A stretch of 64,000 nucleotides of DNA from Perkinsus chesapeaki (lineage: Eukaryota > Perkinsozoa > Perkinsida > Perkinsidae), in NCBI GenBank assembly GCA_013115145.1, contig JAAPAO010000021.1:62001-126000 (forward strand), read 5' to 3'. The stretch's first letter is position 1, and every line of letters begins with the position of its first letter. The notes beneath the pieces were generated by a model. The model did no database searches. It had not been told where the DNA came from and worked only from the letters and a program-made list of their open reading frames with translations. The translations under genes were made by a program, and so were the position numbers. Positions 10,736 to 23,100 of this stretch are shown here, one piece after another.

Positions 10736-11902
10736 TTAGACTTGACTGGTGCCACCATTGTCCCCCTCAATGGTAGAGTAAGAAATAGTGGGGGAATGGC
10801 GCCTTGCATACCACTTATGGATCACAACACCTAATCCCATACCCAGCATAAATATTGTAAGAATAATAACAATAGAGACCTCTGGCAAAGCTCCGAGGCC
10901 TTTTTGCTGTCCTGTAGCGGTGTCAGCCACCTGCGTGTAGACAGCCAACTGTGGATCTTTATGAGTGATAGAAGATACGTCAGAACCAAGGACAAGAGTG
11001 CGACTGCTGAACTTATAGTTGGCAGGAATCGATGCCATGTTCATGAAATCCGTGTTACGATATAGCAAGTCCAGCACCTTCTTGGGCTTATTGGGGACCT
11101 TAATATCGGCGGAAAGAGTGAATGCCGTCTGAGTTGACTTCTGCGCAGGCAAGAAGTCGTCGAGAGCATTGCAAATGGTGCCTTTTCGACATACCCTCGG
11201 TTTGGCGATACTGTCTTCACACTTACACTCGAATTCAGTGCCTTTATACTCAGGCTCATCCGGGTGCATAATCCATATATCAGTATGACAGGTCTTCCCA
11301 TTTGGATGAGGTCCTCGCACCATAAGCTCATTAGTGTTACACGCATCAAAAGAATCTTCAGGAAGTGAGCTACCGACACCTTGCAATCGAGCTCCTACGT
11401 AGAAATCGCCCCCGAGAGTCTCTCGTAGCAAACCAATCATGTTCTTGTGCTTGCCGGCGCCTTTGGCCTCGAACGCAGCATTGCATTTGTCTTGGTGCAT
11501 ACCGAGATCTCCATCAACATCCCATGGGATAACGCCTTGATGATGTCTATACCAACCAAGTAGAGAACCCGACATTAAATACGCATCAACGCCAAGCTTC
11601 TCGAGGGCGGCAATAGTTTGGCCTTCTATCCACACTATACAGTCCAACACATCTTTCTGGTTGTCTTCTGCCAAGAACTCATCGTAATCTTCGCACTGTG
11701 ATACATTAAGAAAGGCGTCTTTGCCATTCTTCCAGTCAGACATAGCACCCTCAGGGATGACCTCGGGAGGACAAACGAAGATATCATCGTTGCTGACGTC
11801 GGTGTAGTACTTCTCGGGTAGAACCTTTACTACGTCGGCCGCACTGACCAGGGACAAAAAAATTGAGAAGAGAAGAGTAACCCCTACTGTGGACGACAAC
11901 AT
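10736..11902 (-). CDS. LicD/fukutin-family membrane protein
   Basis: LicD/FKTN-type proteins transfer phosphocholine or phospho-sugars onto glycans, usually in the Golgi or at the surface. The frame is intronless. The segment LMSGSLLGWYRHHQGVIPWD followed by VDGDLGMH is the LicD signature: a G-S-L-L-G loop and a DxD-like metal site (here DVDGD). From the ATG at 11902 the protein begins MLSSTVGVTLLFSIFLSLVS, a good signal peptide; an in-frame ATG at 11950 would add 16 residues. Near the C-terminus a hydrophobic run IVIILTIFMLGMGLGVV is followed by basic residues, giving a type I layout with a lumenal catalytic domain. Several paired cysteines (ECKCED, CRKGTICNA) fit a secretory location. Donor and acceptor are unknown. 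It may decorate surface glycoconjugates. Confidence 0.8.
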   Translation of the reverse strand: MLSSTVGVTLLFSIFLSLVSAADVVKVLPEKYYTDVSNDDIFVCPPEVIPEGAMSDWKNGKDAFLNVSQCEDYDEFLAEDNQKDVLDCIVWIEGQTIAALEKLGVDAYLMSGSLLGWYRHHQGVIPWDVDGDLGMHQDKCNAAFEAKGAGKHKNMIGLLRETLGGDFYVGARLQGVGSSLPEDSFDACNTNELMVRGPHPNGKTCHTDIWIMHPDEPEYKGTEFECKCEDSIAKPRVCRKGTICNALDDFLPAQKSTQTAFTLSADIKVPNKPKKVLDLLYRNTDFMNMASIPANYKFSSRTLVLGSDVSSITHKDPQLAVYTQVADTATGQQKGLGALPEVSIVIILTIFMLGMGLGVVIHKWYARRHSPTISYSTIEGDNGGTSQV

Positions 11903-13512
11903 GCAAGAAAATGGAATCTGAGCAACAGGAAGGATCAAGAATGAGGGCAAGGAATATCACAAAAAGACCTTTACATGGATTCTGTTTAACTCAAGTGGTG
12001 TTTGCGGCATCTTGAGTGGAGATAGATCATTCTACACCTTGGCGGGAAGACAAGACAGAATCCCTCTACCAGGAATACCGCAGAGTCACTTCCAGGACGA
12101 TGTTCTATGGTTTCTATGTAGCACAGATTATAAAATGTAGGCTAGTATTGTGCGCGACGTCTTTGAAATACCGTCAGTAGGAGAATAGCAGCACCTCAAC
12201 CTTGATTGCGTCGAGCAGGCTAGAGGTCCAGGGGTGAATATGATAATGACATCGCGCCAGAGTCGGGAGTCGAAACACAAACCTTGACGTCATGTAATTC
12301 CTGCACACTTACTTGTACAACTGACTCTTACTATGAGCCATAAGAACTACGGACTGAAGGGCGTTGAACGAACCATAATCGGATATTCAGTCGTCACCAG
12401 GGAGCCTGTGGTGCTCAAAGATGTTGAGCCGCACAGCACGTTTTCAGGTGGTTCAAGAAATGATCTCCGAAAGTCACAACAGGTTATAAAACGGGGTTTT
12501 GGGTAACTCTCGCTCACATAGCTCGTAGGCTAGCTCGTACAAGGACCAGTTTTGCCAGAGTTTGTTAACAACTCCTTGTTCCTGTTTCCCGCGCGCCTCG
12601 AAATTATATGCGCAGGCGGAGGGTCATTATTTCCATTTCGAGTTGCACTCGCGCTGCTTGAGGATGCCCATTCCATAGGCGTCTTGAATTAATGAAATCA
12701 CTTGACTATGATGCAACAGGAGGATAAATGGCATTTACTGTGGGCCTGTCCCAATGTTAGGACATGAGGGCCTTTAGGCTCGCCGATGGACGGCGTCCTT
12801 GTCTATCTGCTCCTTACGAACACTGATGAGAGAGATCCTTTTCATTTCTATGGCCTACCATCCCGAGACGTTTATGTGGTGATGTGTAAGCTCCGCTGTG
12901 AGCAAGTCTAGATACCACCTTGTTGGCTTTCTAAACCCGCTAGGCTAGTTCTCGATATCACACCTTTCGTGTGGGTGCCATTATGCAATCCTGATGCGGG
13001 TTTGTGGGTTTCGCTGTATGAGCCATGTAAACTATATAGCTCCATAATTACTATCCCTGGCTCTCGATCTGGCGACATCTGCGATCAATGGCGGGCCTCT
13101 GCCGGGATGAAAAGGTTATCATTAATGGACTAAGCAATTGTTGCCATGGTAATAGTGTTGGGATATCCTTAGCCGACGTCCGATGCTGGCAATAGGATCA
13201 CATAAAGTCGTAAATGCTCCGTTAACGGCGGTCCCGTTCGGGGTAGACTATTAGTGGGTTGATCCTAGACTATAATTCCTAGTAGTGTAAATTTCCTGTG
13301 GGTAAAAATTAATTGTCGTTAAAAATATGGAATTCTAGAAATGCTAATTGTTGCGGAATGGGTCACACTGGGGGGGTCCTCGGCGGATATGATGCTAGAA
13401 AGTCCTGTCTCGTGCGTTTCGCGTACGATTGATTCGAGTACCACTTTGGGGACGTGGAATCTATAGCATCGAATCCAATGCGTCTTCCTGAGGCTCAGTT
13501 CTTTTCGCCATA
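11903..13512. other. Long intergenic region, no gene seen
   Basis: About 1.6 kb between the start of the LicD gene and the first small secreted gene. Six-frame reading shows only short frames, with no splice-compatible coding segments, no tRNA fold and no 5S or snRNA I recognise. It is the longest non-coding stretch in the window and presumably holds promoters for the genes reading away from it on both sides. Confidence 0.5.
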
Positions 13513-14067
13513 ATGCTGACCAACAAAGTGTTTCTTATCTATCTCGCCGCACTGGAAGGATTGTTCGCCGTGCGAGTTTCTAAGAGCAGGAAAAGGATCA
13601 ATAGAGGAAATGACAGCAATGGCGGTCCTATCAATAAGCGCGCCAGACGCGATGATAAATGGTCTACTGGCAATAGTGATGATAGCGATAATAATGTGGA
13701 CATGATTTCTGATGACTCTAATGATTCCTTGACCGGGGCGGCTTCATCTGGCAAGGTGAGCGTCTTGTTACAAGCGGCTTGTTAATATTTCGTTTCATGT
13801 GGGAATGTGGAAGCTGAAGCTGGTGCCTTAAAGGATATGGTGGATCCTCTTGTAGCGAGGAGGATATTGGCAATACGCCCTGAGAACGATGAGGGATGCG
13901 AAGCAATCGCGAATAGTGTTAGGAACCTGTTAACGCCATCGAATGCTCATAACATCATAACCACTCAATTCGCGCAGCTCCTTTGTTCGATTAACCGAGG
14001 AAGCATCTACGACAGCATCGAGATGTTCAATCCTGCGGGCTGGGACAATATAGAGTTTATATTATAG
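13513..14067 (+). CDS. Small secreted protein with basic NLS-like clusters, copy A
   Basis: Exon 1 (13513-13755) and exon 2 (13834-14067), joined by a 78-nt GT-AG intron, give about 158 aa. The first residues MLTNKVFLIYLAALEGLF form a signal peptide. Directly after it come basic clusters SKSRKR and NKRARRD about 15 residues apart, similar to a bipartite nuclear localisation signal. An acidic, Ser/Asp/Asn-rich stretch (DDSDNNVDMISDDSND) follows. Exon 2 carries MVDPLVARRI, which resembles TRDPLVDLRI of the paralogue 1.3 kb downstream. Copy A lacks the aromatic-rich exon found in copy B. The family is unknown. Signal peptide plus NLS-like sequence is the layout of candidate host-targeted effectors, but nothing here shows export to a host. 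Confidence 0.6.
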
Positions 14068-14811
14068 ACGTCAGCATATAGCTTAAATGATCATGATGTG
14101 CCCGTGATGATGATGTTGTTGTTTGAAGGGTGGCATAGTGGTGGTGGTGTTGTTAATGATGATACGATGGAGTATGTTTTGGATAGCAACTGCCGGGGAC
14201 TGTAAGACGGGTTAAGTGTTGTATATCGTTGGACAGGGAGAAATCCGCATGGAGGTATTTTGGACTCGATAACAAATCTCTTCTTCAAGTCAACCCAGGA
14301 TGGAGGTTTTACCAAAGGAGCCGGCGGCTCCGAGCCGCTTCAGTGAACTGTACAGCTTCAACCATGCAACCTACGCTCTAGAGGCGCCGCCTGCCGCCAT
14401 CTCTTGTTAAAGTCCGGTCCGCGAATGATCCAGGATGGGAAAGGTACTGCGAAGAGACCTACCCATATTGGTTTCCCACTGATCGCACTGGTGATAACGG
14501 TTATGTTGGTAATGTTGTTGCCGATATGTGTTGCTAGTGGCGTTGTCGGATGCCTGACTTGAGTAATATTCTAAGGCTTGCACTAAACGTCCATTCTAAG
14601 CTGGCTTTGTTAATAAATTATGGATGGCTTCAATGTTCTATGAATGGTCCGAGTAGGGTAGAATTTCATCGCCAGAGATCATATGGGACTCCATGAATGC
14701 TGATAGTCGCCTTCGGAATTGGTCATAGTAGCTGCAAGCAGAAAGTCATGGAAAATCATTAGGGTCGCTGGATTCAGCCACTTGGGACCTAGCTTTTTCG
14801 CCTTGATCATA
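14068..14811. other. Spacer between tandem secreted genes
   Basis: Some 740 bases with only short frames. The 20-30 bases just before the second gene's ATG resemble those before the first gene (a T-rich run, then CGCC, then a short gap and ATAATG), consistent with duplication of promoter plus gene. It contains low-complexity GTTGTT and GATGATG runs and no RNA gene. Confidence 0.4.
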
Positions 14812-15569
14812 ATGCTCACTAACAAAGTGCTTCTCATCTGTCTCGTTGCACTGGAAGGACTGTTCGGCATGCATCTTTCAAGGAGCAGGAAAAGGCTGAA
14901 TGGCTGGAGTGACGATAATAACGATCATACCAATAAGCGTGCCAAACGCGATGATACAAAAGAAGTTAATAATGCATTCACATCGAGGAGGGAAGTTAAC
15001 GTGAATAATGTAGACATGATTTCCGATGACTCCAATGATGCATGGTCCGACGACAGTGATTCGTCCACCTCGGGTGCTGCTGGTGCTACTGTTGGAGGTG
15101 GTGGTGACGGCAATATACTTGTCATGTTTGCCTTTCTATGCAGCAACTCGGTGTAACTCTCAAAGCAGACGGACAATGCCTGCTCGAGCAGGATGAGTTC
15201 AAATGGGTGTATTACATCACCCCCCGCGGCTTCGTGGCTACCACTAGTCTAACTTGCCGCGATAAAGACCTATATTATTTCGCATTGTGAGTATGCTACT
15301 CTGCCGACAGCCGGTGTAGTTGGGTGTATTTTATTATTCTTCATTTCAGCAACAGGATCGACTACAGTACTGAAGCTGTGATGCGTGGTAGTACGATCGC
15401 TACGACTGGTTCCTTGGAAAGTACGAGGGACCCTCTTGTAGATCTGAGGATATCGGAGCCACCCCCTAAAAACGGTATGGAATGTCAGAAAGTCGCAGAT
15501 GGTGTTAAGCAACACCTTATGTCGAGGGATGGCTCGGTTGATATTACCTATCTCGAGTTCGCACGTTAG
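14812..15569 (+). CDS. Small secreted protein with basic NLS-like clusters, copy B
   Basis: This paralogue of the preceding secreted gene opens MLTNKVLLICLVALEGLF (signal peptide), then SRSRKR and NKRAKRD basic clusters, then an acidic stretch (DMISDDSNDAWSDDSD). A second exon from about 15150 encodes QLGVTLKADGQCLLEQDEF and WVYYITPRGFVATTS, ending at a clear gtgagt donor. A 63-nt intron ends in ttcag at about 15350, and the last exon runs to a TAG at 15567. The exact donor of the first intron (near 15100-15130) is uncertain. The YYITPRGF-containing exon is absent from copy A, so the two have diverged in domain content as well as sequence. No known fold recognised. Confidence 0.6.
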
Positions 15570-16016
15570 CTCTGTTCAGTCTATCAAGGAAACATCTTTG
15601 CTAGGATAAGTCGCTCCGATCTCGTTGACCTGCCGAATTTGGATATTACTACAAAGCTTAATTGATGATGTTCTTCTATAGTTGTTGTCGTTGTTGTTGT
15701 TGTTAGCCTTGAAGGGTGATATTGTGTTGTTAATGAATACGTTACAATGGCCGCCGGACAGACCAGTCCGGAGGCAGTATTGCTGCCTCTCTTGGCCAGC
15801 ACTTCTCTAGATGTTCTCCTTTTCGGTGGTGGAAGTATAGTAATATGTGTCGAATGTGAAGCAAATTATCCAACCGACAGGAGCTACCTTCGGTGGTGTC
15901 CTTGTATGAGACTCGTAGAAGCTCCTTGGCTGCAATAACTGCAGCTCCACGTATCACTTCCGCATTTAGAATGATCTACTCAGTCACTACAAATCTATTA
16001 TCCCTCCGACCCAACC
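15570..16016. other. Spacer upstream of the first transporter gene
   Basis: About 450 bases with GTTGTTGTTGTT low-complexity sequence near 15680-15700 and no coding or RNA feature that I can support. Confidence 0.35.
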
Positions 16017-19000
16017 ATGTCAGGATCTGTAGGCGACGGCAGTTCACGGGCATCCGAGCCCTTATCAAGTGAGCCTCCAGCAAGCCCACGGCCATCGTTG
16101 AGTGAGGTGGTGCCGTCGAGGTCGATGCCCTACAGAAGTAGTGAGAGTTGTATTACTTTTAACTCCAAAGAGTCTAGTAGGGTTGTCGACGCTACATCGA
16201 ATGGACAGGATGGAGGAGGATACCTTCGCCAGGAGATTGGACCATACTATAACTCGGCGGTGGGCAACATCAGCAGCCTACCGTGGCCTTGTCGGCTAAC
16301 TAATGGTTGTAGGCTGAGCGCAGCATGTATTCCCACCAATGATGGCAATCTGAGTCCAAGGTCCATGGCACAGCTTTCCTTCAAGATACGCACTATGAAT
16401 AGTACTCCCATGCTAGGATCGGGGTAGGACGACGGGAGGTGCCTTCACGGTTCATGCCAAACGTTACGAGTCTGTTTGTAGTGAGCGCCGTCTGGAGGCC
16501 TTATTTGGTCCCCCACCGGCACCGGTCAGTGTACATGGTAGTGATGCATTGTCCTTTGCGATATCACCGGCACCATCTGGAATTCTGATAAGCGGCCGGC
16601 CAGCTATAGGCCCTCCCTGTGTCCAAGATGAAGAGGATACTGTTAACAGACTCACCAAGAAGCACATCCCTCTGGTCGCCTTGGTAATCTACACTACATT
16701 CAATTCTGTCATCGACCCTACTCAGTTGCTATTCCTATCCCTCGGAGTGGTAATATTCGTATCGCTGTGGGAGCCTCACCATCCGAGGTCGGATGTCCAC
16801 CGTACCAAGCTGGAGAAGTACAATATGTTTATATCATCTCCAATGTCCTCGTACTTCCCTATCGACCTCTGTATCCATCGGACAGGTATGTTGTAAGCGA
16901 AGACCAGAACGTCACATTACCATTTGAAAGAGACGCCAGAGCTGTCGACATAAAGGTTGTGGCTAGCAAAGTAGAGTGAAGGCCATGTCACACGGTAGCT
17001 GCTTTGGGCAGGATGGGCCGCCATCCAGCGAAGTTCATGAGGGAGAGGCACCCGAGCTTTCTGGAAGGTTGTTGAGATGGCAACTGTGGTATGACCCGGC
17101 ACTTAGAGACGTCATTGCGGATAGTCACAAGAGGCAGCTCGCTGGTAGTTCAGCGGCGATCTTGCCGTGTGCACCGTGCAGCTGGTTAGGTGCGGAGGCA
17201 GAGAAGATGCTTTACGATAATTCTCTGCAACTGCATACCAATTTCGAGGCTGAGCTCTTCGAGAATGTGGACCTAGTAACTGACCTGTTAGCCCTATGTG
17301 GGAATGCAAAGCTAGGTGCCAATATTCAATGAGGAAAGTATATCCACTGGCGATGGTCGAGTGCCTTTAAAGCTACTCATTTGGGTTGATCGTGATGGAC
17401 CTCCAATATCGTTCCTCTTCGAGCCGCTCTTACTTGGCAATGTCGCTCGATATAGGGTTGTTATCGCGGGTGAGTTTTGGAGCGGGGATGGTTTGTCGAT
17501 AATATTGACGGTTCTCATATGCTTGGACGAAGCGTTCTGGAGTTGAACCTCTTGCGGATGTTTCCCTAGCCGTGGATGTCAGGCATTCTTTTCCTTGCCA
17601 CCTTCATCCTTATTATCACCGAGAAGATCCACAGAGTGTAGGTGGGAGTCCCGAGTAGGCGCTAAGCTGCATGTGGCTAGATACGCCACTTTCATTGGTT
17701 CTATGTTGGGATTATTTTTAATAGCTTTATTACATGAAGTGCCAGAATTAATGGATATAATGGCAATGGTGGATTTTGGTACACTTATGTTGTTATTTAG
17801 TATGATGGTTAATGTAATCTATTAATAACAATAATAACAACAACTCAATACATAATTATTATAATGACTATAGGTACACCTGTTGGCCTTAACTGGATTC
17901 TTCCAATATATAGCAGCTCGTATGGTTATTCTTGCCAAGGGACGGATATCCTTACTCTTCTTTCTCCTCACCATTTCAACTGGTGTAATCATTATCCGTG
18001 CGTCCACTTTACATATCCTTGCAATAAATAAAGAAACAAGATATCTGTCCTCTTTTCTGAGGAGTCCGTCTTGCTTCCTTGAATCCTAGTCTTGTCGGTC
18101 TTTTGCTCTGTATGTACATCCCTTGCATAGGTCCTTTCAGCCTTCCTAGATAACGTCACAACAGTTATGCTGGTGGGGCCTGTAACTATATCCCTCTGCA
18201 AGGAGATAAAGAGAAGTCCAGTACCATTCTATCTTTCGGAGACGCTTCTCGGTGCGTCCGAGCTTTCATGGCTTCTCTTGCACACTTTCGCGTATTCTCG
18301 GACGCTCCATAGGGTACGCTTCAAGCTAAGATGTTCTGTTCCTCAGCTACCATCGGTGGTACAGCGACCTTGATTGGAGATCCTCCTAACGTTGTCATTG
18401 GTTCCAAGCTTGGCATCTCCTTCACCGACTTCATCATGTGAGTATCCAGCACTATCACGGTTGGCCCTGCTCCATTTTGCCCCTAGCCAGTTACAACGGT
18501 CCTCTGGTTGTATTGCTCCTGCCGTCGGCGGCTGGGCTGCTCTACTTGCGGTTTAAATCTGAAGTCTCTGGCAAGGCGGTACTCGACGAAGAACGAATAA
18601 AGAAGGAGAATATCATTCACGATAAAGTATTTCTTCCTCAGCAATTCTTCGTGGTGCGATAGCGTATCTTTTAGGTCGCGTTTGCCCAGATCGGATCTTT
18701 ATTCATTGCCATTATCCTAGCACTATTCCTCTCACCAGTAGCCCGTCTTCTGCTTACTCCTATCCTTCCTGACTCTAAGGTACACGGCTATGAAGCTGCA
18801 TGGTTTACCCTCCTTGGAATGTATGTGGGATGTATCGTCCTATCACCTCATGACATTCATCGAGTTCTTGAAGCTGTCGAGTGGGACACCCTTATTTTCT
18901 TTGCTAGTCTCTTCGTTCTCGTAGAAGCAGTAAATGAGCTCGGTCTTATACGGTGAGCTTGGCCCGCTATGTACAGTAAGTGCTTCAATTTCTGCTGTTT

Positions 19001-19895
19001 ATTAGAGCACTAGGGGACCTCATCACCGATATTATTACGTCTGTTCCAATCTCTCATCGACTCTGGGTGTCACAATTGCTCATCCTGTGGGTCTCTGCCA
19101 TGGGCAGTGCCTTCCTAGAGAGCCTTCCGTAAGTTGGCGTCTCTCGGTGCTGTCACACTGTGGCTAGATACACCACCACAGTAGCCTACATCCTCATTAA
19201 TATTCAAGGGAAGTCAGATTTGGGTATACCAGTCGCTCCACTAGCGTACGCCCTGTCCGGTACAAGAGACTGATGTGCTCCTGATGCAAAAGGTGTCATT
19301 TTTAGTTGGTGCCTGTGTCGGTGGAATCGGCTCTATTATGGGAAGCAGCGCTAACCTTGTATGTATGGCTATATCTCAGAGGTGAAGCTCCAAGATTGCC
19401 TTCGTACTCCGATAGACTAGCTCGTGGAAGATACTCTACCGTAGACAACAACGACGATAAGAACTCCCCCGAGAAGGAAACGACTAAACTGGAAGCGGTT
19501 GATGAAAACAGGCCGGCCTATTCCTCAACGGGCGGCGTCGACGTCAATGAGATTCACCATATAGAGATAAACCGGACACTATTCGGCCATGGTCGGGCCG
19601 TTGCACTCTGACACCTCTCGACAGTATTTTCAGACGAAGTTGCGCCTGCTATAGTGGGAGCATCGCCCAGCCAAGAAGAGCTTGGTGTCCCGGCAAAGCG
19701 ACACCCAATAACTGAGTGCAACAATGTGGAGGCTAAGTGACGGCGAATGCTCCATCCCCGAGGGAATGCTCCCATCTCAGGCACTTCCTTCAATATGGTT
19801 TCCCTCTCCTTTTATGTCTTATGCTTATCTGTAGTGTGTATCAAGTCATAGTCTTCGAGGTCATCGGTGCCGCCAATGATATGCCCGACCACTAA
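16017..19895 (+). CDS. OCA2/P-protein-like transporter, copy 1
   Basis: P-protein/OCA2 and related ArsB/NhaD-type permeases are 12-TM organellar transporters; substrate cannot be read from sequence. Exons assemble into a cytosolic N-terminus (HRMDRMEEDTFARRLDHT), a first membrane span after RLTKKHIP, a lumenal domain (QLWYDPAL, PLLLGNVARYRV), then the permease core. The core includes TGFFQYIAARM, FLDNVTTVML-type sequence, ATLIGDPPNVVIGSKLGISF and EAVEWDTLIFFASLFVLVEA. FLVGACVGGIGSIMGSSANL follows, and the C-terminal hydrophobic exon ends ANDMPDH. TGFF, DNVTT and GDPPN are the family's signature order. A variable hydrophilic loop lies at 19430-19790. At least ten short introns are present, most with unresolved exact ends. 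A 252-base AT-rich block at 17678-17929 is identical to the tandem copy. I see no frame-breaking defect in the core. Confidence 0.75.
17678..17929 (+). repeat. AT-rich block identical to 21776-22027, copy 1
   Basis: All 252 bases match the block 4098 bases downstream. It spans one exon (FIGSMLGLFLIALLHE through the MDIMAMVDFGTLMLLFSM span), a complete 58-nt AT-rich intron and the start of the next exon (LLALTGFFQYIAARMV). Leu codons in the block are mainly TTA/TTG, unlike neighbouring exons. Just outside the block the two genes diverge at nucleotide level while still encoding similar protein. Confidence 0.95.
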
Positions 19896-20160
19896 CTCAC
19901 CGGCTCCCTACTAGCCTAATAGAGACATTATCTCTCTGCTGTGCGTTTAGATTTGGGACTGTTAAGTACATGCTTCCGCTGGAAGGGGCAGTGAATGAAG
20001 CCAAAAGCAGCAGTAGCGCAACTGAACCATTATTCACAGTGAGAAATGTTACGCCTCGCATCATCCAACTGCTCCCGCTGGCGCCACGATCGTATCTTGA
20101 GTATTAGCTGATTGCGTTGCCAACTATCCCACAGCAGATGAAGGTGTTCAGTGACCGGCG

Positions 20161-23100
20161 ATGGCAGACTCCACCATCGGCGCGAGAGAGGGAAGGCGAC
20201 ACACCCCGGAACGCAGGGGATCGCTGGTGATGCCTTCGCAGCAGAATCTCCTTCAAAGGAGTAAATGCTTCATAGCGCCTTCTACTGTCATTACCTCGTC
20301 TGTAGGGCTATCAACTTTACACAGAATGGATAGGATGGATGAGAATACCTTCTCAAGGAGACTAGACCATACCATAGCTCGAAGGTCGAAGGAAAGCCCT
20401 ACCTCGGGCTACTGAAAACAATTCTCTGATTGAGCAGATTGAGCGCCAGCAACCTGCTGGACACAGCAGGGTCAGGACCACACATCGTTACAAGTCCCCA
20501 CTTTTCCCTTGGATCTCAGTACACAGGAAGGAACTACAACGAGTGATGTGGACGGGCTTGAGATAACAAATGAAGACTCTATCAATAGGCTCACCAAAAA
20601 GCACATACCTGGCGTGGCGCTGGTAAACCTGCTTATTACAACCTGCGTCTTATTCGCCGTCTTGAAGCAACTCATCCCACTGCCGCTTAGCCGCCATGAC
20701 GATATATTACCGTGTATTTCTCCTTTATTGTAGCTACTTATTATGGCGATGGCTGTGGTGGTGTTTGTAACGCTATGGAATCCCAACTATGCTAGGGAGG
20801 ATGTACACAGAACTAAGCTTAAGAAATACAACATGCACATCTCCTCCCTGATGTGAAGGGCATTCTCCCTTTCATCCATTCAACTCCAGCCAGGTTCGTT
20901 GTTAGTAAAGATTCCAATCTCACTTTGCCGGTTCACAAGAATCCGCGAGCACTGGATGTGAAGGTCGTCACTAGCAAGGTGGATGCCCTCATTGCCACGG
21001 TATAGTGACTTGTGAACCGTGCTGTAAGCTAGGATACGAATACGTTATGGAGCCACCTTGAAGAAGCCACTCTAATCGACGAGCTCCCTGAGGAGTCTGG
21101 TAGAACCCTCAACTGGCAGTTGTGGTATGACCCGGCGCTGGAGCTTCCTGCCTCCAACAAAAGGGCCTTGCTAGAAGGTGCTGTTAGATTTCCTGCTCTA
21201 TGATGTTAGCTTAGGACCGACAACAGAGACGCTGCTTTATAGCAACTCGTTGGCCTTGGCTACCAATGTCGAGGCGGAGTTCTATCAAAATGTTGATCTG
21301 GTAAGGCCGTGCCACACAGTTTGCCCACTAGCCAACGGCACGCTGGAACACTTCAACATGGTCTCTGTAATTCGTGGCTCAGTTTATTGCTATGCAAGGC
21401 TTATTACCCCAGCGTGCTCGGGCTTACCCACTCGAATAGGTGCCCATCTACAAAGATTATGGCATACCCACAGACCAAGACACTATACCGCTTAAATTCG
21501 TCATTTGGCTGGAGGGCGATGGCCTGCCTATATCGTTCTTCTTTGAAGCCCTTCCTCTCGGTAACGTTGCTCGGTACCGGGTATTGATCGCAGGTAGGAG
21601 AGGCATTGTGCTCGGGTCTGCAGTAGAAAGGATGTTGCAGGTATTCTTTTTGTGTGCACTTTCGCCCTTATTATCACCGAAAAGATGCACAGAGTGTAAG
21701 GGGAAATCCAGAACTACGAGTTCAGCCTTCTTTCATTACCCTCAGTTAGTGGCACTTGAGCGAGCTCGCGTTTTGTAGATACGCCACTTTCATTGGTTCT
21801 ATGTTGGGATTATTTTTAATAGCTTTATTACATGAAGTGCCAGAATTAATGGATATAATGGCAATGGTGGATTTTGGTACACTTATGTTGTTATTTAGTA
21901 TGATGGTTAATGTAATCTATTAATAACAATAATAACAACAACTCAATACATAATTATTATAATGACTATAGGTACACCTGTTGGCCTTAACTGGATTCTT
22001 CCAATATATAGCAGCTCGTATGGTTATCTATGCCAAGGGGAGGGTCTCTTTGCTCTTCTTCCTCCTTACAATATCATCTGGGGTACCAACACATCACCCG
22101 AACCATTCAATTGTGCTTGCTCTTGTGCAGCTCCTATCAGGATTTCTAGACAACGTCACAACCGTGATGTTAATAGGACCGGTTACTATATCCCTCTGCA
22201 AGGAGATAAAGAAGAGCCCAGTGGCATTTTACCTGGCTGAGACCTTCCTCGGTAACACACATTGAGCGTTATCAACTGTACAGTAGAGCCAATCAGCTAC
22301 TATGGGCGGAGCAACAACACTGATTGGTGATCCCTCCAACATCATCATAGGATCCAAACTAGGTATCTCTTTCACAGACTTCCTCGTGTAAGTTCACGAG
22401 GATGAGCTACTCGTTCGTAGCTCAAATCTCGAGCCCGACTTTGCAGATACAATGCTCCTTTGGTACTGATACTTCTGCCCATTGCAGCTTTCATTCTATA
22501 TACACGTTTTAAGTCGGAAGTATCGGGTATGGTGGAGTTGGATATTGAGAAAATGAAAAGGGAAAACATCATCCATGATAAAGTAACGCTTAGCAGTTCT
22601 CACTTGGGCTTACGCCGTTGCATTGTTGTTCAGGTAGCCTTCGCCCATGTAGCCTCCCTGTTTGCAGCGATTGTGCTCGCTCTATGCCTGTCCCCAGTGA
22701 GCAACCTGTCCATGGTCTACATTCAGTATTTCCTATCAGGTGCATGGCTTCGAGCCAGCCTGGTTCACCCTCATGAGTATGTACATCGGATGTATGATCA
22801 CATCCCCCCATGATTTCCATAAAGTCTTGGAAGCTGTCGAATGGGACACCCTAATTTTCTTCGCCAGCCTCTTTGTCTTTGTCGAAAGCATCAACGAATT
22901 GGGCCTTATTAGGTCCGTCATCAGCGCACCTACCACGGTCCTACATTCCTCTGGTCAGGGCTATTGGAGACGTCCTCACCAATATCATAACTTCTGTTCC
23001 CATTGAGCACAGGCTCTGGGTGGCGCAGCTGCTGATTCTGTGGGTCTCAGCCATTGGCAGTGCCTTCCTTGAAAGCTTACCGTAAGCCATACACAATAAG

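Noticed and set aside
12480-12545. Short repeated AGCTCGTA-like words as a possible RNA gene
   Set aside because: The words are too short and do not fold into a recognisable structural RNA.
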